DNA from: Welwitschia mirabilis
Taxonomy: Eukaryota; Gnetophyta; Gnetopsida; Welwitschiales
Assembly: GCA_051453625.1 (NCBI GenBank)
Contig: JBOZIK010000001.1
Coordinates: forward strand, 82,609,564-82,673,563
Direction: 5' to 3'
DNA length: 64,000 nucleotides
The notes below the pieces were generated by a model that did no database searches, was not told the DNA's origin, and saw nothing but the letters and a program-made list of their open reading frames with translations. Positions 54,774-64,000 of the stretch are shown piece by piece. Within the stretch, counting starts at the first letter, position 1. Every line of letters begins with the position of its first letter. The position numbers and the translations under genes are program-made.

Positions 54774-56397
54774 TTATCAGTCTCTACAAAACCAAGTGGT
54801 AAACCATATTTATGAGCTAACTTATTAAATAATAAAACAATTAGGATACTTAAGAAAATAATCCAAAAAGATTTTAGAAATTATAAAGAGACAAACTAAA
54901 TCATAAGAAATTAGAAAAACTAAACATTTTACTTTCTTGAAACTTAGCCAGTCGGTTGTATGGGTCTACATTTATTGGCTCTAATGATGAGTTCTGGGAG
55001 CAAGGATGCATCATTATTTCATTTGTTATCCAAGACCTAATGGTTGTCATGGACTATGTGACTAAGGCTGATGCGTATGCTCTATCTTATAAGGACAAGT
55101 TCAAAAAGGATTTTTAAAATCAGGAACCTATGAAAGAAATTTTGTTTTTATGGATAATCAAAAAATGTAATAAAATAGCCCCCAACTGAATTAAATAGTA
55201 ATAAAATAGAAAGATTTCCTAAGTCAAATTAACCCTCATCATAACATGTAAAGATTAAAGATAATCATGGCAAATTAGGTAAAAATTAGTACACGATGCT
55301 ACATAAATAATGTATCTATACAAAATCAAAAAAAAATTATTACAAAAGTGAATAGAAAGGGAGATATAAAATAATAATACAAAATCACTCCTCTTGCCAA
55401 TGCATGATAAACTCATGTTTGGAACCTGGCTTAGGTGCAAGAAGAGAAAAGGAAGAATGCTTAGGATCTATGAGATAATAAAGGTATAAAGATGTGGAGA
55501 TTGATCTGATATTTTCGTTTCCCTAGACGTGTACTGCCTCAAGAATATCCACTGCTATACTCTGTTAAATGAAAACGACATGCTGACGCATGTCAATGAT
55601 CTAATCCTTATAGTGCTAGAATCATTTCTTAATAGATAGGTCTCTATGCTTTAAAATTTGGATCCTCTAATTAAGTGACTAGATACCTCTATTAATAAAA
55701 CCTCTAATGGTCTTGAAGCTCTTAACTTAGAGGTCTTAAATTTACTCGAGTTAGGATTTAACCATAGGTTTCTATACCTGAGGTATCTCTACCTCTCTTA
55801 GAACCTATATATTCATGTATTATAGATAGTAAGATGAGATTTAAATGTATGATAAATGTTGCTCACTCATAAGCTTTGGTATTTTAAATCATCTGAAAAG
55901 TAATAAGAGGAGGCATGGTTAACCAAGTGCCTAAAGTTATCATGCCTCGAGCATAGATCTGAGTCTTCTCCAAATAAAAATAGAAAGATACATCTAATTC
56001 CCCTATCTAAACACTACTAATATCTACAAGTGTACTACCATAATATGACTATCATAAAAATATAAGCTAATGTTATTGATTATCAGCATGTTAAAAACCC
56101 TATATGTGAGAGTCAGCTGAGTAACAAGCACCCCTCATTAATTAGTAGTGAGATCAATTAGTATATCCAAAATGATACCATATGCCTAGTGCTTCTTAGT
56201 CCTATCCATCAAGTATATATGAATATTTCCAAAATTATCAAGATCTATAATCACTAAAATATGGGATGAAAGAATTGTTATCTCGTGATCACGTATATAT
56301 CTGACAATCATATTCTATAATTGACCATGAGCATTAGGTCGTCTCTAAATATGCATGATGTCATATAATTCTCTCATCTCTAAAATATAATACAAAT

Positions 56398-56830
56398 CAT
56401 ATGCATCTATAATCCATTTAAGCCATAAATATGTAAATATCTAAGCTACCTCTAGCTTAATATGATTTATAAAATCTCTAAAGTATCACTTAACATGAAT
56501 GCTAGGTATCTGTATAGTCATAGAACATCCATGCTAAGGTGATGGATGTGTAGGCTCTGCATGCTTTATCTCTAGCTTAACTATGGAACCCACATCATAC
56601 TCTATTGCCTTGGCCTTGGCCTCAGCCTATCTATCTCTATGCATATAGCACCTACTTAATTGAAAATAGAAAAAAACATCATGCAAAAATAGAAATACAT
56701 ATTGAAAACATTACATGGATGCACAATAATGATTCTCAGAATCGATAAAAACTATCATATGCATCTATAATCCATTTAAGCCATAAATATGTAAATATCT
56801 AAGCTACCTCTAGCTTAATATGATTTATAA
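56398..56830. repeat. 358-base direct repeat running into an N gap
   Basis: CATATGCATCTATAATCCAT begins at 56398 and again at 56756 and is followed both times by the same text (about 75 bases visible in the second copy before the gap). After the gap, 57755-57847 repeats the end of the unit (56667-56755). The sequence is either a tandem array with about three units or duplicated assembly ends. Confidence 0.85.
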
Positions 56831-57754
56831 NNNNNNNNNNNNNNNNNNNNNNNNNNNNNNNNNNNNNNNNNNNNNNNNNNNNNNNNNNNNNNNNNNNNNN
56901 NNNNNNNNNNNNNNNNNNNNNNNNNNNNNNNNNNNNNNNNNNNNNNNNNNNNNNNNNNNNNNNNNNNNNNNNNNNNNNNNNNNNNNNNNNNNNNNNNNNN
57001 NNNNNNNNNNNNNNNNNNNNNNNNNNNNNNNNNNNNNNNNNNNNNNNNNNNNNNNNNNNNNNNNNNNNNNNNNNNNNNNNNNNNNNNNNNNNNNNNNNNN
57101 NNNNNNNNNNNNNNNNNNNNNNNNNNNNNNNNNNNNNNNNNNNNNNNNNNNNNNNNNNNNNNNNNNNNNNNNNNNNNNNNNNNNNNNNNNNNNNNNNNNN
57201 NNNNNNNNNNNNNNNNNNNNNNNNNNNNNNNNNNNNNNNNNNNNNNNNNNNNNNNNNNNNNNNNNNNNNNNNNNNNNNNNNNNNNNNNNNNNNNNNNNNN
57301 NNNNNNNNNNNNNNNNNNNNNNNNNNNNNNNNNNNNNNNNNNNNNNNNNNNNNNNNNNNNNNNNNNNNNNNNNNNNNNNNNNNNNNNNNNNNNNNNNNNN
57401 NNNNNNNNNNNNNNNNNNNNNNNNNNNNNNNNNNNNNNNNNNNNNNNNNNNNNNNNNNNNNNNNNNNNNNNNNNNNNNNNNNNNNNNNNNNNNNNNNNNN
57501 NNNNNNNNNNNNNNNNNNNNNNNNNNNNNNNNNNNNNNNNNNNNNNNNNNNNNNNNNNNNNNNNNNNNNNNNNNNNNNNNNNNNNNNNNNNNNNNNNNNN
57601 NNNNNNNNNNNNNNNNNNNNNNNNNNNNNNNNNNNNNNNNNNNNNNNNNNNNNNNNNNNNNNNNNNNNNNNNNNNNNNNNNNNNNNNNNNNNNNNNNNNN
57701 NNNNNNNNNNNNNNNNNNNNNNNNNNNNNNNNNNNNNNNNNNNNNNNNNNNNNN
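56831..57754. other. assembly gap, 924 N, with duplicated flanks
   Basis: The distance between equivalent points on either side (56755 and 57847) is 1,092 bases, close to three times 358. The gap may therefore cover repeat units. Confidence 0.92.
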
Positions 57755-57850
57755 GAAATAGAAAAAAACATCATGCAAAAATAGAAAGACATATTGAAAA
57801 CATTACATGGATGCACAATAATGATTATCAGAATCTATAAAAACTATAAA

Positions 57851-59985
57851 AAATGATAAAAATATGTCTTACCTCCTCTAAAAGTTGCAATTCATCTCAA
57901 ATTACCTAAAAATGAGAAGAAAAAGAAGAAAAACATGAAACATTCAGAAATAATATTTTCAGTGGACCTTAGATAAAGTAAAAATTCAAAGTTCTTAAAT
58001 AAAAAAATATAATCTAATAGAATTATAGAATACATCAAACTGATAAATTTTGTCTAAATGACCACTACATTTTGACCTATAGTTTGTGCAAAAATGAGTG
58101 TAAAATATGGAAAAATCAGAACACCTCCTAAAATGCGTAACTACTTATAACTTAAAAATATGTGATGAAATTCAAATCCGTAAGTCTCAAATCAAAGAGC
58201 ATGAAAAACTAAGCAATATACATAAAAATAGTATGTTAAAAGGTTGAAAAAAAGGGAAAAAAACTTAAAAAATAAGAGGATAGAGAAACATACCTCATTT
58301 TTAAAAATTTAGTAAAATCTCATAAATCTAGACACAAAATCAGGTAAGACAACTTCCAAAATGCTAGTATAGGCTAGTAGGATTATCATCTCCTAAAGAA
58401 ATGGGCAAAAACAACAAAGAAATAAATAAAAATGAGGAAAAAGCATTTGAACCATAGTTATATCGCACTATCATCTAGTTGTATTTTCCTAATGACAGCC
58501 CTAAGATGACTCTCAGAAAAAATTAAACTATTGTCTTCCCAGTGTTATATGAATAACCAAGTGGATGACAAAGCATTTAAAGGTCTTTTAAAGAGAAAGA
58601 TATCATCTAGTAAACTTAGGCTTAGATATGATCATTTAAGTATTAAATTTTAATAAAAAAGCTTAGAAAGATAGAAAATAAGAAAGAAAACCATGAAGAA
58701 TTAAGAGACACAGGGAAAAATACTAAGAAAATAAAAACTATAGCTAAATAAAATAGACTATCTAGGCTGAAACCTATCAATAAGAGCTAAGTAAATGTAT
58801 CCAAATAGAAAAGAAAAGCAAGATAAAATCTAAACGCAATAACCTATAAGGGAACTCATGAAAACTAGGAAATGAAAAAGATGTTATTTCTGATTTAAAT
58901 GCTTACTAAAAAAATGATATAACATGAAAGAATAGAAGAAACTATTAAATGATTAAACTCCTATAAAATCATGAGAAAGTGTATAAATGACTTTGAAATC
59001 CCAAACTCAAAGATCAGAGAAACACAGAATGAAAATGAACACAAGGAACAAGGAGAAGATTTTTTAACTATCTTAAGGACTAACCTAGTAAACTTCTAAG
59101 GAAGACATCATAGAGTCACCTAACCAAATATATATGATAAAATGTATAAACTTCATAATGTTTTACTCAAAAAAGGTAGTGGTTATGGTGATACCCAAAA
59201 ATTTAAGTTCTTAGAATAATGAATGTTAAGATCAAAAGGTACTTAAAAATAAACTCATATACTCTCACCCCCTAAACACTTTCAAATCTTTAAAAGTAAA
59301 ATGACCAAGAGGGAATACTAAGAGTTTAGAAAATAATTAATATTGTTAATGATACTAAGAACACCATTGATCCCATAGCCTTGAAGTTTATTACAATTTT
59401 TTTCTATGATAAGGGGAGTGCAACCAATATTAGAGGAGTAAGAAGTCATGAAGCATGGCCAAATGACCCCTTAGTGGAGTTTTCATAGCTATCAATACTA
59501 CCAAAGGTTATTCTCAGAAAAATTTACCTTAGTATGGTAAAACGTCATGATAAAAATGTATTTTTCTTGAAGAACAAAATATAATAGATCATGATTATTA
59601 TTTCTCTATCTCTGTTTCTTATTCTTTTTTTTTTTTTTTTTAGAAATTCACACATAATTACACACTCAAAAAGACAAAGATGAATAAGTAAGATAAAAGG
59701 TATAAAATAATACTCCCAAATAATTCAAGATATTAACACTATTGAGAAAATATAAAAACTAAGGCATCTTCATCTAAGTGAAGTCCATAGATATGGGAAT
59801 ATCTCAAGATTAGGTGAATCCAATATTAACACTATAAATGCCCAAGTATGAATACTAATGATCAAACTTCATAAAGTAATATAAAAGCCAAGTTTAAAAG
59901 ATAATTAGGTAACATTATAAGATCAATCAAAGACATAGGCTAAGAAAAAACTCAAATAATAATGAAGAGCAAATCCTCTTCATTA
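57851..59985 (-). other. Ath-E 3' non-coding region, integrase side
   Basis: From about 58990 the sequence is collinear with the other Athila copies (GCATGGCCAAATGACCCC near 59453, then a long T run near 59624-59641). At 58531-58571 arms TTGTCTTCC and GGATGACAA form another member of the hairpin family. The stretch 57850-58440 is unassigned. Confidence 0.65.
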
Positions 59986-60540
59986 AGGAAAACATTCAAA
60001 ACAAATACTTCTACCATGTTCATGGTTNNNNNNNNNNNNNNNNNNNNNNNNNNNNNNNNNNNNNNNNNNNNNNNNNNNNNNNNNNNNNNNNNNNNNNNNN
60101 NNNNNNNNNNNNNGACATTAGGATGCACTTTCTATACATGATAAGGATCTAACTATTTGGAGATAAACTTGTTATTAAAAAGATGAACTCTAGTATTATA
60201 CAATAAAACAAGTTAACTATGTTTAAACATTTTATGGAATACCTTTATATCATGTTTAAACATCGCTTGGACTTTATGGATTAATTAATGATATATGGTA
60301 TGAGTTCATTTTTCATTGAGATGGTCTAATTAGACTAATTTATATTTAAGATTTTTATGAAGGTCCACAAGATTAAGTTGATAAGATGCATGATAATAAT
60401 TATAACACACATCAATGTGTAATACACAAACTTTACTATACATAAGTTCATAAGGTAAAAAACTAAGAGAAGTACACTTAGTAATATGGTAAGCTCAAAG
60501 TAAATTATTAATTTTAGAAGTCCAAAACTTTTTATTAATA
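59986..60540 (-). pseudogene. Ath-E integrase C-terminal remnant
   Basis: Reverse-strand C-terminal domain collinear with 31975-32290. It is interrupted by 86 N (60028-60113), a size that fits the missing sequence in the Ath-B homologue. Upstream text AYHITKCTSLSFLPYELMYS near 60420-60480 follows the integrase core (the YRTAYKTPIGMSPYxLVYG-type motif). Confidence 0.82.
60028..60113. other. assembly gap, 86 N
   Basis: Lies in the integrase C-terminal region. The collinear Ath-B segment has about the same length between the same words. Confidence 0.95.
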
Positions 60541-61200
60541 AAGACAAGTTTTTGTAACATTTTCTTTATTTTTCTGTTGGAATTTTCAGCTTATCCATTA
60601 GTTTGAGGATGATAAGTATAGGCTACTATATGTTCTATATCAATGAATAAAAAAGTTTTTCTAAAAATCTGATTAATAAAATGAGTACCCTGATCACTAA
60701 TAATAACTCTAGAAAAACCAAATATCTAAGAAATATAAGTTCTAAGAAAATAACAAATAGTTCAGACATCATTCAAAGAAATAGGTATGACTTCAGCCCA
60801 TTTAGTCACATAATTCATAGCCACTAAAATGTAATGCTTATTAGAAGAAGGTAAATTAATAGGACTTATGAAATCAATACTCCAACCATCAAGAGGCTTA
60901 CAATCAAGAATAGGTCTAAGGGAAATTTTTTGTAAATGAACAAGGCTATCATAATGTTGACAAGGATCGCACCTTCTAGCAAAAACAAAGGAATCTCAAA
61001 ATAGAATAGGTCAATAAAAACTAGAATGAAGGATTTTCATCATTGTTTTATATCCACTAAAGTGTCCTCCATAAACACCGCAATGACAAAGATGAATGAT
61101 TTCATGTATTTTCTAATTAGAAAAACATTTTCTCATAATTTTATCTTTACACTTATGATATAAATGTGGCTCTATCCATTCATAGTCACCTATTCTATGC
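60541..61200 (-). pseudogene. Ath-E integrase core and zinc domain remnant
   Basis: The best-preserved integrase here. In reverse-strand order: FCQKCDPCQHYDS (zinc domain with the CxxC pair), DGWSIDFISPINLPSSNKHY, VAMNYVTKWAEVIPISLNDV, FGFSRVIISDQGTHFINQIF, then YHPQTNG and NRKIKKMLQKLVFINKKFW. Catalytic residues are visible at expected positions: Asp in SIDF and Asp in SDQGTHF, and the Glu after QTNG is followed by NSNRKIKK. Frameshifts and stops between these blocks show that it is a pseudogene. IISDQGTHFxN fits Athila. Confidence 0.9.
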
Positions 61201-61900
61201 AGAAAATATTTGTATTAGTTATATGTCTAAAGTTGTGATTTTTTTATGGTCATAAGATAATTAACAATACCTACATACTAAGAAGAAGGATGAGAATAAG
61301 ATACATAAAAAACCTTTTCATTAGAAAATAATCATCAATAATGAAATCATTAAGTGGATAAGAAAGATAAGATAAAATATGAACAACATAGTTATGCTTC
61401 CATGCTTTATCTATGACAGTCAAGTTAAACTCTTACATTAGAAGGATCCATCTAATCAAATGTGCACTAGAGTTTTTATTAGTCATGAGGTAATAAATAA
61501 TAACATGGTTAGGGTTAACATTGATATAAAAGCTTAAAAGATAATGTCTAAGAGAATTAACGCAAAAGATAATGGATAGCATATCTTTCTCTATAGTGGT
61601 ATAATTCATTTAATCTATAGACAAAGATTTGCTATGATAAGATATAAATTTAAAATCATTTTACATTTCTGACAAAGAACTCCACCCATGACAAAATTAC
61701 TCACATCACACATAAGTACAAAATGTTTTTCTCAATTAGGTCTCATTACTAAAAAGGTTTACATTTAAGCTTAGCAAAAGTAAACTAATATGATTTATTC
61801 CATTTAAATTTGACTTCTTTCTCTAGTAACCAGTGAAGTGGTTTACAGATATTAGCATAATAATGAATAAATTGATGGTAAAAATCATAATGACCAATAA
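61201..61900 (-). pseudogene. Ath-E RNase H remnant
   Basis: Reverse-strand text FVLMCDVSNFVMGGVLCQKC near 61670-61730 is the start of the RNase H active-site region (CDAS). The C-terminal part HLIRWILLMXEFNLTVIDKA followed by HNYVVHILSYLSYPLND lies near 61370-61480. The segment FKWNKSYXFTFAKLKCK near 61750-61810 links from reverse transcriptase. Stops and frameshifts are frequent. Confidence 0.85.
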
Positions 61901-62480
61901 AAGATCTAACTTGTTTAAGATTTGTAGGAGGATTTAGCTTTAAATAATACCAACTTTTAAAGAATCCATCATAATCTCTTATTTCTAGATATGATGACCT
62001 AAAATAATTATTCTTTTAACAAGAAATAAACTCTTTTCCTAACTCAACTGTAGGTCACTAGAAATGTAATGATCAAGGACTTCTCTAATAAATCTAAAAT
62101 TTGTTCAAAAGTTTCAACATAAACAAAGAATTCATATATAAAAATCTCAATAAAATCCTCAAGGATATTAAAAAAATTCTCATCCTAGCATGCTAAAATG
62201 TATCAAGAGCATTACAAAGTTAGGAAAGCATGTGTTGAAAAGCAAAAGTACCAAAAGAAGAAGTAAAAGTGGTTTTTGCCTAGTTCTCATTAGCAATGAA
62301 AACATAGTTGTAACTGCTATAACTATTGAGAAAATAGTAAAATGCATCACTTTGAATCCTATTAAGTATCTAATCAAGAAAAGGCAAAGGATAATTATCT
62401 TTTTTAGTTACTTAATTTAGTTTTCTAGGTCTATGCACATTCTCCACTTTCCATCCTTTTTAGAAACTACTATTAAGGGG
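61901..62480 (-). pseudogene. Ath-E reverse transcriptase remnant
   Basis: Reverse strand: KGWKVENVHRPRKLN near 62420-62465 (GKWRVCIDYRKLN region), KKDNYPLPFLD near 62385-62415, NENQAKTTFTSSFGTFAFQH near 62240-62300, then LCNALDTF. The catalytic box near 62130 reads FIYEF where the intact Ath-D copy has FIDDF, so both aspartates are gone. LNPPTNLKQVRSFIGHYDFY near 61880-61940 is the connection region. Confidence 0.88.
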
Positions 62481-63092
62481 CTAATACACTTACTAACAAC
62501 TATTGAATAAATGATTATAGTATTCCTCAATTTTATATTTCATCTTTAACAATTTGTTTTAGGGCTAGATTTAGTCTACATTAGGGTTACGTCATAGGTT
62601 TTGCATTTTATTTAAGGTAGATTTTATGTTAAACAATTGAAGTAGGAATGGCCATCAAATCATTATGGAACCAAGCAAATACATTTTACTTAGATTTTAA
62701 AAGAGAGACTAAACTCGATTCTTATTGTAGAGTAAGGTTTTTATTGATGATTAAATATTTATTCAAGTTATTCTTCAAAAAAATAAGTTTTAGTTTACTA
62801 TTCTATAAAATTTTCAAGAAAATAGAATATTGTCTTAGACTATCATCTAGATGGCAGTAGTGGATAACCATCCTTAAAATAGAAGATCTTAGTTTTGCTA
62901 AAATCTTAGAATTCTAAACAGTTGATAGACTTAGACTTTCTACTCTTTAAATCAAAAAATTTAGTTTCTAGATGGTCAAAATCAATTTGATATTTTTCAA
63001 TTAGTTATTAAATAATGTTCATTCATGAATCATGGATCATTTCTCCTTAAATGGATAGTGCTATAAAAATAAGGTTGGCCCTATCTCTTCCT
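62481..63092 (-). other. Ath-E protease-RT linker
   Basis: Reverse-strand text collinear with 43649-43970 of Ath-B (ACTAAACTCGATTCTTATTG near 62709 against ATTAAGATTGATTCTTATTC near 43653). It is too eroded for domain assignment. Confidence 0.65.
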
Positions 63093-63560
63093 TCATACTA
63101 AATCATTTCCTAAATACTTTTTAGTGATATCAAAAACTCTTATTAAAAACCTTTTATTTTCTAAATAACACTCCATCAAACTAGTTCTTATATCTATATT
63201 ACAATGGGCTATTGCATAGAAATCTCTACTTAGAAGTAAAGGATATCCATTGTTGTGCTTAACTTCTAAAACTACAACATCAATAAAGTGGATAGATTCT
63301 TCTATATGAATAAGAAAATCCTTAATCACACCTAACAGTTTCTTCATAGAAGTATTATCTAGTTCTAAAATAATCCATGTAGGTTCCACTCTTTTTTCCA
63401 TTCAAACTCTCTGACAAATATGTAATGACATGATGTTGACACTAGCTCTAATATTAATCAAGGCTTTCTTAATCCTATGGTTTTCTTTTAAATTAACACT
63501 CATAGTTACTACCCCCAGATCTTTAAACTTTGGACATTTTTGATAAACTAAGTTATTAAG
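63093..63560 (-). pseudogene. Ath-E retropepsin-like protease remnant
   Basis: Reverse-strand frame 63401-63093 reads LGVIKDFLIHIEESIHFIDV, then VVLEVKHNNGYPLLLSRDFY and IDIRTSLMECYLENKRF. This is the C-terminal half of Athila protease; GRPF is changed to SRDF. Text near 63400-63480 (ASVNIMSLHICQRV) follows the active site. Homologues are Ath-B 43970-44341, Ath-C 40078-40500 and Ath-D 51000-51266. It is open for about 100 residues, longer than the other copies except Ath-C. Confidence 0.87.
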
Positions 63561-64000
63561 AGATTGATATAGAAAGAATTTATTAGGAATAGTTTATTTT
63601 TACTTTTTCCCAATCAAGTCTTTTCATAACTTAGAATATTTGTGGGCTATCTTGTAAAATTTTCTAAAATGACAAGTTGATATTCACATTTCACATTAAA
63701 GCTTTTAGATGATGATCAGAAAAAGGATTTTTGTTCAGCCTATCTAGTTAAAAGGTAAAAGGTTTATTATGTGAATAGCTTTTCTTTTTGTTATTTAATG
63801 GAGAAGAAAAAGAATGATTTTTTAGGATTTCTATGTCCTGTACTTTATCACTTTTATTACTTTATGATATTTAGCCTCTTGAGTGGGAGGATTATATCAT
63901 TTCCAATTCATGTCACCACCTTATAAGATTTTCTAACTTTATTTGATTTTGGTAAAGATTGAATGGCAAGAAACCTTTGTGGTCTTTGGTTAGCAAGCAT
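63561..64000 (-). pseudogene. Ath-E gag C-terminal end, running off the window
   Basis: Collinear with Ath-C 40560-41030 and Ath-B 44400-44830, for example TTTGGTTAGCAAGCAT at the window end against CTTTAGTTTGCTAACAT near 44838. It is Gag sequence between zinc knuckle and protease. The knuckle, primer site and 5' LTR of Ath-E lie beyond position 64000. Confidence 0.72.

Larger units (their letters stand above)
54930..57850 (-). other. insert of unknown origin in the Ath-E 3' non-coding region
   Basis: The distance from polypurine tract to the GCATGGCC landmark is about 4.7 kb here but about 1.1 kb in Ath-A, so some 3.5 kb has been added. The insert is richer in coding-like text than the AT background. 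On the reverse strand near 56300-56460 a frame reads FTYLWLKWIIDAYDLYYILE followed by MRELYDIMHI and RYIRDHEITILSSHILVIID. Near 55520-55640 another frame reads IIDMRQHVVFI followed by QSIAVDILEAVHV. On the forward strand near 54955-55117 a frame reads VVMDYVTKADAYALSYKDKF. I do not recognise these families. A decayed plant transposon-associated protein is possible. Confidence 0.4.

Overview
The window looks like strongly AT-rich plant nuclear heterochromatin, almost certainly from a flowering plant; the species cannot be told from the sequence. The evidence is a dense stack of plant-type retroelements (Ty1/copia, two Ty3/gypsy lineages including Athila, L1-like LINEs, a LARD-like giant-LTR element and a TRIM-like element) plus a small chimaeric patch of plastid tRNA sequence. 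I could not recognise any intact host gene, rRNA gene, functional tRNA gene or CRISPR array. All coding regions are broken by stops and frameshifts. Many changes are C-to-T or G-to-A, as expected for old methylated repeats. Thirteen runs of N interrupt the sequence.

Layout. 0-10 kb: a degenerate tandem array (733-1560), a decayed forward Ty3/gypsy gag-pol (about 2060-5200), a 5'-truncated forward LINE ending in poly(A) at 8195, a forward copia gag/protease fragment (8205-9075), and a reverse LINE endonuclease fragment (9085-9996). 10-14.8 kb: mostly unassigned AT-rich sequence with one GACATCTTT-type motif array. 14,788-26,217: a complete LTR retrotransposon with very large LTRs (about 4.7 and 4.3 kb), a 2.4-kb internal region with no recognisable coding, a tRNA-Met-type primer site and a perfect 5-bp target duplication (TGTAA). 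Its left LTR carries a nested LTR-PBS-LTR element of about 606 bp, and the right LTR preserves the corresponding empty site. 26.5-29.0 kb: a second GACATCTTT array and a reverse copia pol remnant, interrupted by the plastid tRNA patch.

29.0-64 kb: a nested pile of at least five Athila-lineage elements, here called Ath-A to Ath-E. They were recognised by tRNA-Asp-type primer sites, polypurine tracts, retropepsin, CCHC knuckles, reverse transcriptase, RNase H and integrase. Ath-A (reverse) sits in the copia remnant. Ath-B (reverse) is split by Ath-C (reverse). Ath-D (forward) starts inside the 5' LTR of Ath-B. Ath-E (reverse) is inserted at the end of the Ath-D RNase H and runs off the right edge. 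Small hairpins built on GTCATCC / TATCAT-NNNN-ATGATA / GGATGAC recur in their LTRs and leaders.

Function. Nothing here looks like a working gene system; each element once encoded or borrowed the proteins for its own copying. The most novel items are the giant-LTR non-autonomous element, the minimal LTR-PBS-LTR insertion, the recurrent Athila hairpin module, and an unrecognised coding-like insert of about 3.5 kb in Ath-E. Several N gaps are flanked by duplicated sequence or by sequence that is contiguous in a sister copy, so they are probably assembly artefacts.
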